In this document: positions 1 to 7,942 of the stretch, one piece after another
How positions within the stretch are numbered: position 1 is the first letter of the stretch
Layout of the letters: each line of letters begins with the position of its first letter
Assembly: GCF_003143935.1 (NCBI RefSeq)
Contig: NZ_QFRX01000001.1
Span: forward strand, 7,083,514-7,147,513
Length of the DNA stretch: 64,000 nt
Origin: Streptomyces sp. Act143
GTDB taxonomy: Bacteria; Actinomycetota; Actinomycetes; Streptomycetales; Streptomycetaceae
Direction: 5' to 3'
The notes under the pieces: generated by a model
What the model was told of the DNA's origin: nothing
The model's database searches: none
What the model saw: the letters and a program-made list of their open reading frames with translations, nothing else
Position numbers and translations under genes: made by a program

Positions 1-69
1 GTGATGGGAGGGCGGGGGGCGGTGGAAATTCGCTTAGCCGCGGGGTGGGCCCTCCACTAGCCTCCGGGC

Positions 70-639
70 ATGGCTACCGACCAACTCATCCGTCTGTTCA
101 CCGACGAGAACCGGGTACGGGTCTTCGCCGCGGTGGCGCTGGGCGCCGACACTCCGGAGGACGTCGCGCGGGCGGCCGGAGTGCCCGCGAAGGAGACAGC
201 CCTCGCCCTGCTGAAGCTGCGCGAGGAGGGCGTGGTGACGGCAGGGGACGGGGGCGAGGGTGAGGGCGAGGGCGGAGGCCGACTGGCCGTCGCCTATGCG
301 CTGTTCCGGCAGTACGCGCGCGAGGGGCGGGAGGCAGCGACGCCGGACACCGGGAATCCCGGGTCGGGGGACGCGGACACGGACGCGCTGCTGCGGACCT
401 TCGTACGGGAGGGACGGCTCGTGCGGCTGCCCGCCCAGTGGACCCGCAAGAAGCTGATCCTGAAGTACATCGCCGAGCAGACCTTCGAACCGGGCGTCGA
501 GTACCCCGAGCGGACGGTCGACGAGAAGCTCCGGGGCTGGTGCGAGGACGGCGACGTCGACCATGTGACGCTCCGGCGCTACCTGGTGGACCTGGAGCAT
601 CTGCGGCGGAGCGAGGGGATCTACCGGCGGGTGGCCTGA
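70..639 (+). CDS. DUF2087 domain protein, probable HTH regulator
   Basis: The 189-residue protein has an N-terminal winged-helix-like segment (about residues 1-60, pattern LIRLFTDENRVRVFAAVALG then an HTH-like LALLKLREEGVV). A glycine/glutamate-rich linker follows, and then a C-terminal DUF2087 domain (about 115-185) with the family's basic RKKLILKYI stretch and the F..G..YPE pattern. DUF2087 proteins are small cytoplasmic proteins, often fused to ArsR-like HTH domains, of unproven function. The gene is the last chromosomal gene left of the element; before integration it would have sat just downstream of the tRNA-Arg gene. The ATG at 70 was chosen because the HTH begins immediately after it. 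Confidence 0.82.
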   Translation: MATDQLIRLFTDENRVRVFAAVALGADTPEDVARAAGVPAKETALALLKLREEGVVTAGDGGEGEGEGGGRLAVAYALFRQYAREGREAATPDTGNPGSGDADTDALLRTFVREGRLVRLPAQWTRKKLILKYIAEQTFEPGVEYPERTVDEKLRGWCEDGDVDHVTLRRYLVDLEHLRRSEGIYRRVA

Positions 640-659
640 AACCTGGCCTGGTGAGAAAA

Positions 660-711
660 GGGCGCCCCCGGCAGGACTCGAACCTGCGGCCAAGCGCTTA
701 GAAGGCGCCTG
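660..711 (-). repeat. Left attachment repeat, displaced tRNA-Arg 3' end
   Basis: These 52 bp are identical to 30313-30364 and cover the anticodon loop, variable region, T arm and 3' acceptor strand of the tRNA on the minus strand. The 5' half of the tRNA is absent here: matching stops at 712. This is the original chromosomal 3' end displaced by integration, so it is not a functional tRNA gene. Confidence 0.92.
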
Positions 712-1292
712 GCGAGGGCACGTCTGTTGTGCCTCTGACCTGGTCCTACGTGATGGTCTGACCGGCCGTCAGTGAATCTTCCGGCGTTTTCGGGAAGGAT
801 CCCGCTGGTACCGACTACTGCTGGGTGCGTGACGGTCCGGCGTGATGCCCTTCGAGCCCGGCTGTAATCGATGCTGCGAGTTCTGAACTCTCGACCTCTT
901 CGTCCCGAATGAGGTTCGGGCGAGATCGTGACCGGCCATGATGGGTATCAGTGCCGGTCAGGAGCTTGGTGTCGAATGCCTTCGCGCGGTCTCGGCGGGC
1001 TTCCAGATGAAGATCATCTCCCAGATTTCTCCCAGCAAGGGGCGACCATCTGAGGACCCGGCGCGGAGCCGCCCGGTTGCCACAGCGAGTTTGCGTGTCA
1101 GGTGAAGCTCTTGCGGTGAGCGTGCAGGGAGTGCGTCGTCCCGACTGGACCGCGGCTGCTTCCCCATCCGCCGCTCGTCGCGATGGCCCAACCCTTCTGC
1201 TCCTTCGTCTGTGCGGCGAAGGTGCGGAGGTCCTTGATGGAGTAGCCGCAGGTGAGGGTGCCCCGAATGCTGACGAATTGGCTGCGTGGGGT
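712..1292. other. Gap at left end of element, no supported gene
   Basis: No reading frame here looks like a real protein. The only suggestive stretch is on the minus strand (about 1101-1295). It runs in frame after the stop of the 79-residue ORF at 1293-1532 and reads less like a shadow frame (for example GYSIKDLRTFAAQTKEQKGW), so it could be the tail of a decayed gene. A 12-bp sequence GTTTTCGGGAAG at 786-797 recurs exactly near the right end of the element. Confidence 0.5.
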
Positions 1293-1532
1293 TCACCGAT
1301 CGCCTCGTCGCATCGATCGGGAAGAATGCCGCAGCGGGCCCGACCTACCGGATGGCGTAGCCGCACGGCGGCGCTCCGTCACCTGCCAGCGCCGGCGTCG
1401 GTGTTCGAGGAATGCCTTCCACAGTTCCAGCCGATGGCGAGAGTCCTTCGGGAACGTGAAGCGGAGGACTCCGAGGACGACGGTGGTCACCAGCACGGAC
1501 ACGGACTCCGGATGGTCGGCGAGAAGCGACAC
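1293..1532 (-). CDS. Small hydrophobic/basic protein, uncertain
   Basis: A GTG start lies 3 bp after the stop of the upstream 338-residue gene, so translation could be coupled. The 79-residue product has one hydrophobic stretch (about residues 11-27, VSVLVTTVVLGVLRFTF) followed by a strongly basic tail, compatible with a one-pass membrane protein. The last 30 residues are arginine/serine-rich and look like read-out of non-coding GC-rich DNA. After the stop the same frame stays open for about 64 more codons, so this could be a gene truncated by a nonsense mutation. I recognise no family. Confidence 0.35.
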   Translation of the reverse strand: MSLLADHPESVSVLVTTVVLGVLRFTFPKDSRHRLELWKAFLEHRRRRWQVTERRRAATPSGRSGPLRHSSRSMRRGDR

Positions 1533-1535
1533 GGA

Positions 1536-2552
1536 TCAGTCCTCCCCCTCGCAAAGGTCGAGCGAGGCGGTACCCAACAGCACCCGGTAGGCATCGCCGT
1601 GGCTGGTGACTCTCGCGCCCTTGATTCCGGCCTCCGGGTGGGTCAAGGCCCGGGCCAGGTCGTGGGGTTCGGGGTAGCCGGTCCAACGGAACTCCCACGA
1701 ATCCCCAGCGCCCCATAGTCGGCGCACGGCACCGTCCCGGAGCACATCCGGCTCACTCCTGCGTTCGACTCCGGGACGCTCCAAAGGATCCCAGGACAAG
1801 CTGGTCGCCCAACGCCCACGGCGGTCCACCAGGTTATAGCGGGACACGAGGCCGGCCAGCAGGGTGGCGGCATCACCCGAGATCGGGGGAACCTCCGCCA
1901 GTGCACGACGCTCATGCGCCATGAGGTCTTGGTCGACCGTGAGAGAGCGGTCCCGGGGTCCGATGCTGCGATTGCCGCCGCGGGGGCAGCCAGCCGGATC
2001 CCCGGTGATCGTCAGCCGTGCACCAGTCGGCAGATGGCGCAGGAGGACAGAGACATGTTCATGGCAGACGTACGTGTCCTCGTACCGAAGGCCGGGAACA
2101 CCGCGCGAACTGCCCTTAGCGGCGGGCAGCAGTCGGGTGGCCACGTTCTCCGGGGCGCGCTCCGCCACCATCACCAACTGGTCCCGACGGGGCGACATCA
2201 CCGGGTCGTATGAGGCGACAACCGCGTAGTTCCACTTCGCCGTCGGGCCTGTGTATACGTTGCCGTTGAAAAGCGCGAGGGCCAACAAGGCTCGAAAGGA
2301 ACGCTGTTCGCCCGAGCAGTGATCCAGGCCCAGCCCGTGAGTGCCGCCGCGGATCGCGAACCCGGCGGCGTCCATGCTCTCGCCGGTGTACTGGGCACGG
2401 AGCTCAATCCGGTCCTCGGTCGACATGATGTGGACGGGCAGTCCGCCCAACTCCCTGGCGGCGGCCAACCTGGCCTTCTGGTAGGGGACGGTGTCCCCCG
2501 ACTCGCCCTGGATTCGGCGTGCGAGTTCGGTGATGTCCCTGTCGAGCGTCAT
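1536..2552 (-). CDS. Hypothetical protein, 338 aa
   Basis: I recognise no family. The N-terminus (about residues 1-40, ARRIQGESGDTVPYQKARLAAAREL) resembles the short helical leader seen on many actinobacterial plasmid and phage proteins. The rest is mixed alpha/beta with no membrane segment, so the protein is probably cytoplasmic. Coding character is good and continuous on the minus strand. It is the leftmost intact gene of the element, about 280 bp downstream of the convergently oriented nuclease-like gene's end at 2834; both genes run leftward. The start ATG at 2552 is the first in frame. Confidence 0.62.
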   Translation of the reverse strand: MTLDRDITELARRIQGESGDTVPYQKARLAAARELGGLPVHIMSTEDRIELRAQYTGESMDAAGFAIRGGTHGLGLDHCSGEQRSFRALLALALFNGNVYTGPTAKWNYAVVASYDPVMSPRRDQLVMVAERAPENVATRLLPAAKGSSRGVPGLRYEDTYVCHEHVSVLLRHLPTGARLTITGDPAGCPRGGNRSIGPRDRSLTVDQDLMAHERRALAEVPPISGDAATLLAGLVSRYNLVDRRGRWATSLSWDPLERPGVERRSEPDVLRDGAVRRLWGAGDSWEFRWTGYPEPHDLARALTHPEAGIKGARVTSHGDAYRVLLGTASLDLCEGED

Positions 2553-2833
2553 GTCCGGCTCCTGGTGGGCGCGTGTCAGTGCTCCCGCCCACTGCGCCCC
2601 ATAGGAGGAACAACAGCCCTACTTCACGCGCGCCCGACGGCACTTTGCGCCCTCAACCCTGGGCAACTGCGGGAGGAGTCCAGGTCCGACGTAACGGCGA
2701 GCGTGGTCGCCTCACCGGATCATAGCGCCTTCGCGGCAAGTGGACGGCATGTGTAACTACCCGCAGTGGTCCTGCAGTTGGTTAAAGTGCCGGTCGATCG
2801 CTTGCCTGCTGGGCGTCACCACTTACGCATCGC

Positions 2834-4957
2834 TCACGACTGACCGTCCTCTGCGCCTTGGGAGGCGGAGCGCATCAGTTGCTCGAAGTTCTCCACCCAG
2901 TAGCCGCTCACCAGCTCGCCATGCAGCGTCAGCTTCGGGTTGATCACGATGCGGATGCCGCGTGTCATCATCAGCCGTACGAAGCGATCGAACTGTTCGT
3001 CAGTCAGAATTGCCGACACGGTGAAGTCGGGCAGTTCGATGCCTGCTCGCGCCCAGTTCTGGAGGTACGTGTCCAGCTCCAACGGGTTGTGGAGCAGGGA
3101 GATCACACCTTCCACCACGATGGGGTCGCCCGTCTCCGCGTCTACGAGGTAGGCGAGTGGGGCGTAATACCGCTTGCAGTCGGAGTAGGCGTCGCCGATG
3201 GCGCGGGTGTATCGCACAGCCCTGGCTCCTGTGCAGGGCACAGGATCGTGACCTTGGCTGAGGAGGTGAGAGTAGGGGCCGTAGGCGGAGCCGTCGACTG
3301 CGTAGCAGAGAGGGTCACCAGCCTCACGGGCCTGAGAGATCCCACGGTTCATTACCTCTGCGGTGTGTGCGGCGTCGCGTGCCGAGAACCGGCTCACTCG
3401 CCCGCGGTCCGTGCCGTAGCGGACGGTCCCGTCCTCTACGGCGAGTTCGACGCACCAGGTGCCCTGCGAGAAGTCGTCGTACTCGGATTTCCAGGCGATG
3501 GGGGCGAGCTTCAACGAAGACTTCAGAAGGCCGCCAAACAGCCACTGTCCTCCCTGAACCGCAGCCAACCACCCTTTGTAGTCGAAGTTTCGCAGCAACC
3601 CGTTCTCCCGGAAAAGGGCTGCATCGATGCCTCCGAGGACGCGGTCCGTGGGAGTGCGGCATGACTCGTGCACGAGTCCGACGTCTGCTGGCACGCCCTC
3701 CTCGTCCACCTCGACCATGGGCGCTCCGTCTTCCGAGATGGAGTCGCCGCAGTGCCTGCACAGGAAGGGGTCCTCGATACTCGAGGCCAGGGATGCGCAC
3801 TGAACTCCGTGGGCGAGCGCCGCGAGATCTCCATTGGGGTCATCAGCGAAGTTAGAGGGAGCTACGACCAGCCGTGCTTCCCGGTACTCGTCGAGATGAC
3901 GGTCCAAGTAGCGTTCGAGTCCGGCATAGGTGGCCCAGCGACCAACGAGCTCCCATCTCTCTCCCTGGGCCAGTTCTACATGGCCTTCGCTGAGCTTCAC
4001 GCGCCTCACACCGGTGTCGTCGAACCGCCTGACGTCCGTGATGAGGAAGTCGCACTCCTCGAACGGGTCTCTCACCAGCACGACCTCCCGCCCGTATGAG
4101 AGGCCGGACAGAAGGTCCTTCGTGAAGAGCTCCGAGGCGACCCCGTCGTATGTGCCGTCGACGTTAGAGGGCTGGCTCACGTACCTGCCCATGCGCTCCC
4201 TCAGGCCGGCGGCGCTGAGGGAGAGGCGATCTCTGGCCAGGGAGACCGAGAACGCGATCAGGGCGCTCCACAGCAATCGAGGAGGAACCACGGCCTTGCT
4301 GCCCAGCATCAGCAGAGCAGCAGACTCCAGGGCCCCTCCTTCTCTGATGTCCAGAGAACAGATCCGCATCCTGGCCAGGATGCGGTGGATATCCGCTGGT
4401 GGGATCGGGATGCCGGCCACGGCCTGGTAGTGGGAGCTGATGAGTGCCTCGGTCTTCCGCAGGACGTCCTTCTCCCCATTTGTCAGAGGAGACGTCTTGC
4501 TACCGGCCTCGTTGAGTCGAGCGGCCTCGGTGAGTTTACGAAGCACTTTCCGCACGTTGGCGGAGGCTTCTATCGAAGTGGCGAGCACGTACACATCGCC
4601 TGGACGCTTGTCGCCTACGTACTGACCGACGAACTGGGCCAAGACGGATCCGAAGTCCGACGTGGGGTCTGCGGACAGGCTGATCGTGTTCTTCGCCTGG
4701 ATGAACAGTCGACCAGCTGGGCCGACCAGTACGAGGTCGTCGATGTCGTCCGCTGTCTCGAAGCGCAACTCGTCAATCTGCACGTCGCCGAACCCCAGAA
4801 GATCAAGCTCTGAGGCATCGCACAGCATGTGGCTCATGATGAGAGCCGCGATGCGCTGCTGGAAGTCGATCCCGGAATGTGTCGCAGCACCGCCGCTGTT
4901 TCCCACTGAAGCTCCCCTCTTCGGACCGTGGATGCCTCCATCGTCGGTCAAATCCAC
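2834..4957 (-). CDS. Putative PD-(D/E)xK defence nuclease
   Basis: The 707-residue protein begins with a domain (about residues 20-130) whose order of motifs matches Cap4/DUF4297-type dsDNA nuclease domains of anti-phage effectors. These are GGAATHSGIDFQQRIAALI, then an acidic FETADDIDDLVL, then GRLFIQAKN with the expected D...QxK catalytic pattern. A later treble-clef-like cluster (CRHCG...VHESC, about residues 405-440) may bind zinc. The C-terminal 270 residues are unlike anything I recognise and may be a sensor. No ATPase motif is visible, so any partner would have to be encoded elsewhere. The gene stands alone in the left arm. The family call rests on motif order only. Confidence 0.6.
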   Translation of the reverse strand: MDLTDDGGIHGPKRGASVGNSGGAATHSGIDFQQRIAALIMSHMLCDASELDLLGFGDVQIDELRFETADDIDDLVLVGPAGRLFIQAKNTISLSADPTSDFGSVLAQFVGQYVGDKRPGDVYVLATSIEASANVRKVLRKLTEAARLNEAGSKTSPLTNGEKDVLRKTEALISSHYQAVAGIPIPPADIHRILARMRICSLDIREGGALESAALLMLGSKAVVPPRLLWSALIAFSVSLARDRLSLSAAGLRERMGRYVSQPSNVDGTYDGVASELFTKDLLSGLSYGREVVLVRDPFEECDFLITDVRRFDDTGVRRVKLSEGHVELAQGERWELVGRWATYAGLERYLDRHLDEYREARLVVAPSNFADDPNGDLAALAHGVQCASLASSIEDPFLCRHCGDSISEDGAPMVEVDEEGVPADVGLVHESCRTPTDRVLGGIDAALFRENGLLRNFDYKGWLAAVQGGQWLFGGLLKSSLKLAPIAWKSEYDDFSQGTWCVELAVEDGTVRYGTDRGRVSRFSARDAAHTAEVMNRGISQAREAGDPLCYAVDGSAYGPYSHLLSQGHDPVPCTGARAVRYTRAIGDAYSDCKRYYAPLAYLVDAETGDPIVVEGVISLLHNPLELDTYLQNWARAGIELPDFTVSAILTDEQFDRFVRLMMTRGIRIVINPKLTLHGELVSGYWVENFEQLMRSASQGAEDGQS

Positions 4958-5284
4958 TACCTCTTGATTCTGGACGAGGTTCGGTGAATATCCTCATCCT
5001 CGGATCTTGCATACGTGCAGGTCGGTGGATTGGCGTGCGACGGAGTAACGGGGTGTTGGTTGCTCGTCGGGAGAAGGTCATCTCCCAGGATCCGCCCAAC
5101 GTTTCCTGTTTGATGCAGCGTTCGGTTCGTGGGCGCGGGCGGACTGCGATGCAATCGCGGCGGCTGCTGCACAGGGTCTCCGTCTTCCCTCGGGCCGCGA
5201 GGGCCCGGAAGAGCTTGCAGGCTTGAGGCAGACGGCACCCTCTGGGGTACCTGATTTGTTCTCTTTGAGATGCCCCTGCCCGGA

Positions 5285-5464
5285 TCACGACCTGACACGT
5301 TGGCCTGAGGAGTAGCAGTTGGTCGAGTCCGCCAAGCTCCGCAACAGCGCCCGATGGGTCGTAGTCCCGGCCTTGGACTCCGCCAAGGGGAGTTGCTCGG
5401 GCTCCACTGGGACGACATCGGTCTGGACTCGGGCTACATCCGCCTAGTGTGCCGACTCTCGTAG
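5285..5464 (+). pseudogene. Decayed tyrosine integrase fragment
   Basis: The stretch translates to a recognisable piece of a phage-type integrase: QLVESAKLRNSARWVVV, then after a frameshift near 5370, GLRQGELLGLHWDDIGLD followed by SGYIRLVCRLS and a stop. The GLRxGE(L/A)LxLxWxDID pattern is the box I region that carries the first catalytic arginine. An in-frame TAG just before QLVES and the frameshift show decay. The remaining catalytic residues (HxxR, Tyr) are absent. It is not part of the intact integrase at 24577 and marks a second, older recombinase. Confidence 0.78.
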
Positions 5465-5580
5465 GTAGCGAGAGGCAGCCTGACGTGCGGGTGTCCTCAA
5501 CCTCTTGAGGCGCGAATCGGTAGAGAGCTCATCTGCTTGATTTCCACGCAGAATCAGGGGCTTCCTGGTATTGTCCTCGC

Positions 5581-6387
5581 GTGGAAATCACTCTGCAGCA
5601 AGCAGTGAGTGATCTCCAGCGGGTGCTGGAGATCATCCGGAGCGTCACGCGCGAGGTGTACGCGACCAACGCCGACCGTCACGACCCGTCGCACGGGGAC
5701 GACAACGGCACCTTTGCTCAGCTGGTCTGGCGGAACATCGCCAACCTCTCCTTCAAGAAGCTCAACGAAGCAGGGATTCCGGTCCGAAGAGTCGCCGGCG
5801 GGGCCATCGAGGTCACCTCCGGATGTTGGGTCGTGAGGATCTACAAGTTCCCGCTGACAGCCCCTGACAAGGTGCGGGACAAGCTCGAACAGCTCAGTTG
5901 GGACGGCAGCGCCGCTCGACTGCGAGGCGCCGTGCTGAACAGTGCCCCGAAGGATCAGTTGGCGTTCGACCAGGACCCGGACTGGGCCGAGAGCTTCGCT
6001 GAGGCCGTTCGGCAGGGGCATGTTCGGATCATGCACACGGGTGACCCGGAGACGGGAAACTGCGTCATCGAAGTTGGCCTTCCGCGGGACAACCGAGAAG
6101 GCGGTTCGCCCTGGCTTGATGGCACCGTCGAGATCCACAATGATCTCCAGCTGAGCCTCCCGGCTCCGCGGTCGACCGAGGACGTGCTCGTCGACCTGGG
6201 TGGGCTACCCCCAGAGGGAGTTTCGGATCGAGACGGCCAGTTGCCGTCCGAAACGGATTCCGACGAGGATCGACCCGCTGCTGGGAAGGAACCGAAGGCG
6301 CCCGACCACACCGACCTCGAAGAGAACGACCTGCCGCTTCGCCGGCGCACCGAAGAGACGCGCGACGAGCGCGAGAACACAGACTGA
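5581..6387 (+). CDS. Unknown protein paired with XRE-ImmA/IrrE gene
   Basis: The 268-residue protein starts at GTG 5581. A -10-like TATTGT lies about 8 nt upstream, so the mRNA may be leaderless. Residues 1-200 form a compact mixed domain (WRNIANLSFKKLNEAG, VTSGCWVVRIYKFP, TGNCVIEVGLPRDN). The C-terminal 70 residues are very acidic and probably disordered. I recognise no family. It ends 7 bp before the ATG of the ImmA/IrrE gene, so the two are co-transcribed and probably act together, for example as substrate or antitoxin-like partner and protease regulator. That role is inferred from position only. Confidence 0.7.
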   Translation: MEITLQQAVSDLQRVLEIIRSVTREVYATNADRHDPSHGDDNGTFAQLVWRNIANLSFKKLNEAGIPVRRVAGGAIEVTSGCWVVRIYKFPLTAPDKVRDKLEQLSWDGSAARLRGAVLNSAPKDQLAFDQDPDWAESFAEAVRQGHVRIMHTGDPETGNCVIEVGLPRDNREGGSPWLDGTVEIHNDLQLSLPAPRSTEDVLVDLGGLPPEGVSDRDGQLPSETDSDEDRPAAGKEPKAPDHTDLEENDLPLRRRTEETRDERENTD

Positions 6388-6394
6388 GAAATCC

Positions 6395-7558
6395 ATGCCG
6401 ACACCGCCGCGAGGATCGAGAGGCGCTGAGCTCGCCTCCCGCTCCTTCGAACCCGAAGCTCTGACCACGGCCCGACAGCTTCGAGGGCTGCGCAAGAACG
6501 AGCTTGCCCGGAAGGTGGATCTCACGCCGGCAGCGGTCAGTCAGTATGAGCTGGGCCAGAGTCGGCCTTCGGCCACGGTCGTTGCGCAGCTGGCCATGGC
6601 CTTGGGGGTGCCCGCCACATTCTTTGCTACGGGGCACCCGCATCCAACGGTGCCCAGTGCTGCCCACTTCCGAAGTCTCAGGGCGACCACGCAGCTGCAG
6701 CGGGATCAGGCGGTTGCGTTCGGCAAGATCGTCTGGCGGCTGGTTACGACCGTCGAGCACTACGTGGAGCTTCCCCCTGCGGCGCTGCCGCGACTGGCCC
6801 TGCCGGCCGAGCCGAGCAGGGCGGACATCGCGGCCGTGGCCCGCGATGCGCGTGATGCCATGGGGGTGCCCAGCGGTCCGATCCCCCATGTGACCCGCCT
6901 GCTAGAAGCCCATGGCGCCGTGGTCCTGGAGCTACCGGCTATGTCCAAACGGGTGGACGCCTTCTCGCACTGGTACGGGAGCAGGCCGTTGGTCTTCCGG
7001 AACCCTGCCAAGAACGACAAGGCTCGGTCGCGATTCGATGCGGCTCACGAGGCTGGGCACCTGGTCATGCACCTTGACGCTGAGCCCGGCAGTCGCATTG
7101 TCGAGAACCAGGCGCATGACTTCGCCGCCGAGTTTTTGATGCCGAGCGCTGAGATCCTTGCGGAGTTGCCGCACAGGCTTGACTGGGAGGCGCTCTACGG
7201 CCTGAAGCGACGCTGGGGGACTTCCCTCAAGGCTCTCGTCTATCGTGCCCATGCTCTCGGTGCCTTCCGGGACACGACGTACAAGCGGGCCATGATGATG
7301 CTCTCTCAGCACGGTGATCCGGAGCCTTGCGACCTCGGACCTCGTGAAGCGCCTCTGCTTCTGGAAAAGGCGGTCCGCCTCTGTGAGGAGACGGGCGTTT
7401 CATTCGATGATCTTGTCTCCCGCTCGGGCCTGCCGTTCGAGCTTGCGAACGAGGTCTACGCGACCGCGACAATGACGAGGCCGCGCCTTGCGCTGGATCC
7501 ATCCGAGGAGAGCGAGAAGTCGGTCACCCCTGAAGTGCTGACGCTATTCCCCAGCTGA
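6395..7558 (+). CDS. XRE-family HTH protein with ImmA/IrrE protease domain
   Basis: Residues about 18-75 form a lambda-repressor-type HTH (RQLRGLRKNELARKVDLTPAAVSQYELG). The second half is an ImmA/IrrE-type metallopeptidase domain with the zinc-binding helix HEAGH (in RFDAAHEAGHLVMH) and a downstream FAAEFLMP glutamate motif. Such proteins usually repress nearby genes and cleave a repressor or antitoxin when triggered. The ATG at 6395, 7 bp after the preceding stop, was preferred over upstream in-frame codons because those overlap the coding region of the previous gene. Length is 387 aa, typical for the fused family. It may control the OLD gene downstream. Confidence 0.88.
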   Translation: MPTPPRGSRGAELASRSFEPEALTTARQLRGLRKNELARKVDLTPAAVSQYELGQSRPSATVVAQLAMALGVPATFFATGHPHPTVPSAAHFRSLRATTQLQRDQAVAFGKIVWRLVTTVEHYVELPPAALPRLALPAEPSRADIAAVARDARDAMGVPSGPIPHVTRLLEAHGAVVLELPAMSKRVDAFSHWYGSRPLVFRNPAKNDKARSRFDAAHEAGHLVMHLDAEPGSRIVENQAHDFAAEFLMPSAEILAELPHRLDWEALYGLKRRWGTSLKALVYRAHALGAFRDTTYKRAMMMLSQHGDPEPCDLGPREAPLLLEKAVRLCEETGVSFDDLVSRSGLPFELANEVYATATMTRPRLALDPSEESEKSVTPEVLTLFPS

Positions 7559-7870
7559 TGGTGATCCTTCCATCGGGAGAAGCTCTCACCCGTCACGGAC
7601 GAGGCTCGCGTTCTACAGCGCAATGATGTGGCTGGCAGCCAGGGCGGCCCACGCCGGGGCCTCGGTACTCAGCCGTGTTGTGATGTTGCGCTACTGCTGT
7701 TGATCCCGTCGACGGTCCACCCCCGGTGCGTGCCGGTTTCGGTCTCGCGACCAACGAGGCGTGCCCAGATGCGAATGCTGCCCGCACGTCTGTACGGGCG
7801 CCTGCCCCGATACGGGTCGTGTAGTAGATGTCTCGTGTATCCAATTATGAAAAGAAACTGACCACACATC

Positions 7871-7896
7871 ACATCTGGCGCTAGCGTCACAGATGT
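7871..7896. promoter_or_regulatory. Inverted repeat upstream of OLD gene, candidate operator
   Basis: ACATCTG (7871-7877) and CAGATGT (7890-7896) form perfect 7-bp arms, and the spacer holds a second palindrome (CGCTAGCG). The site lies 47 bp before the preferred OLD start and is the clearest dyad in the 384-bp gap 7559-7942. That gap otherwise has a locally AT-richer promoter-like stretch (7840-7865) and no gene. The XRE protein encoded just upstream is the natural candidate ligand. Confidence 0.5.
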
Positions 7897-7942
7897 CCCT
7901 GTGGGCCTAGCAGGCCCCGTACCTTTGCATCCCAGGACGCTC

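Noticed and set aside
660..711. A second tRNA-Arg gene at the left end
   Set aside because: Only the 3' part of the tRNA is present; the acceptor 5' strand and D arm are missing.
815..1366. Minus-strand gene at the left end of the element
   Set aside because: The composition is arginine/proline-rich without domain, several frames are open at once, and there is no ribosome site.
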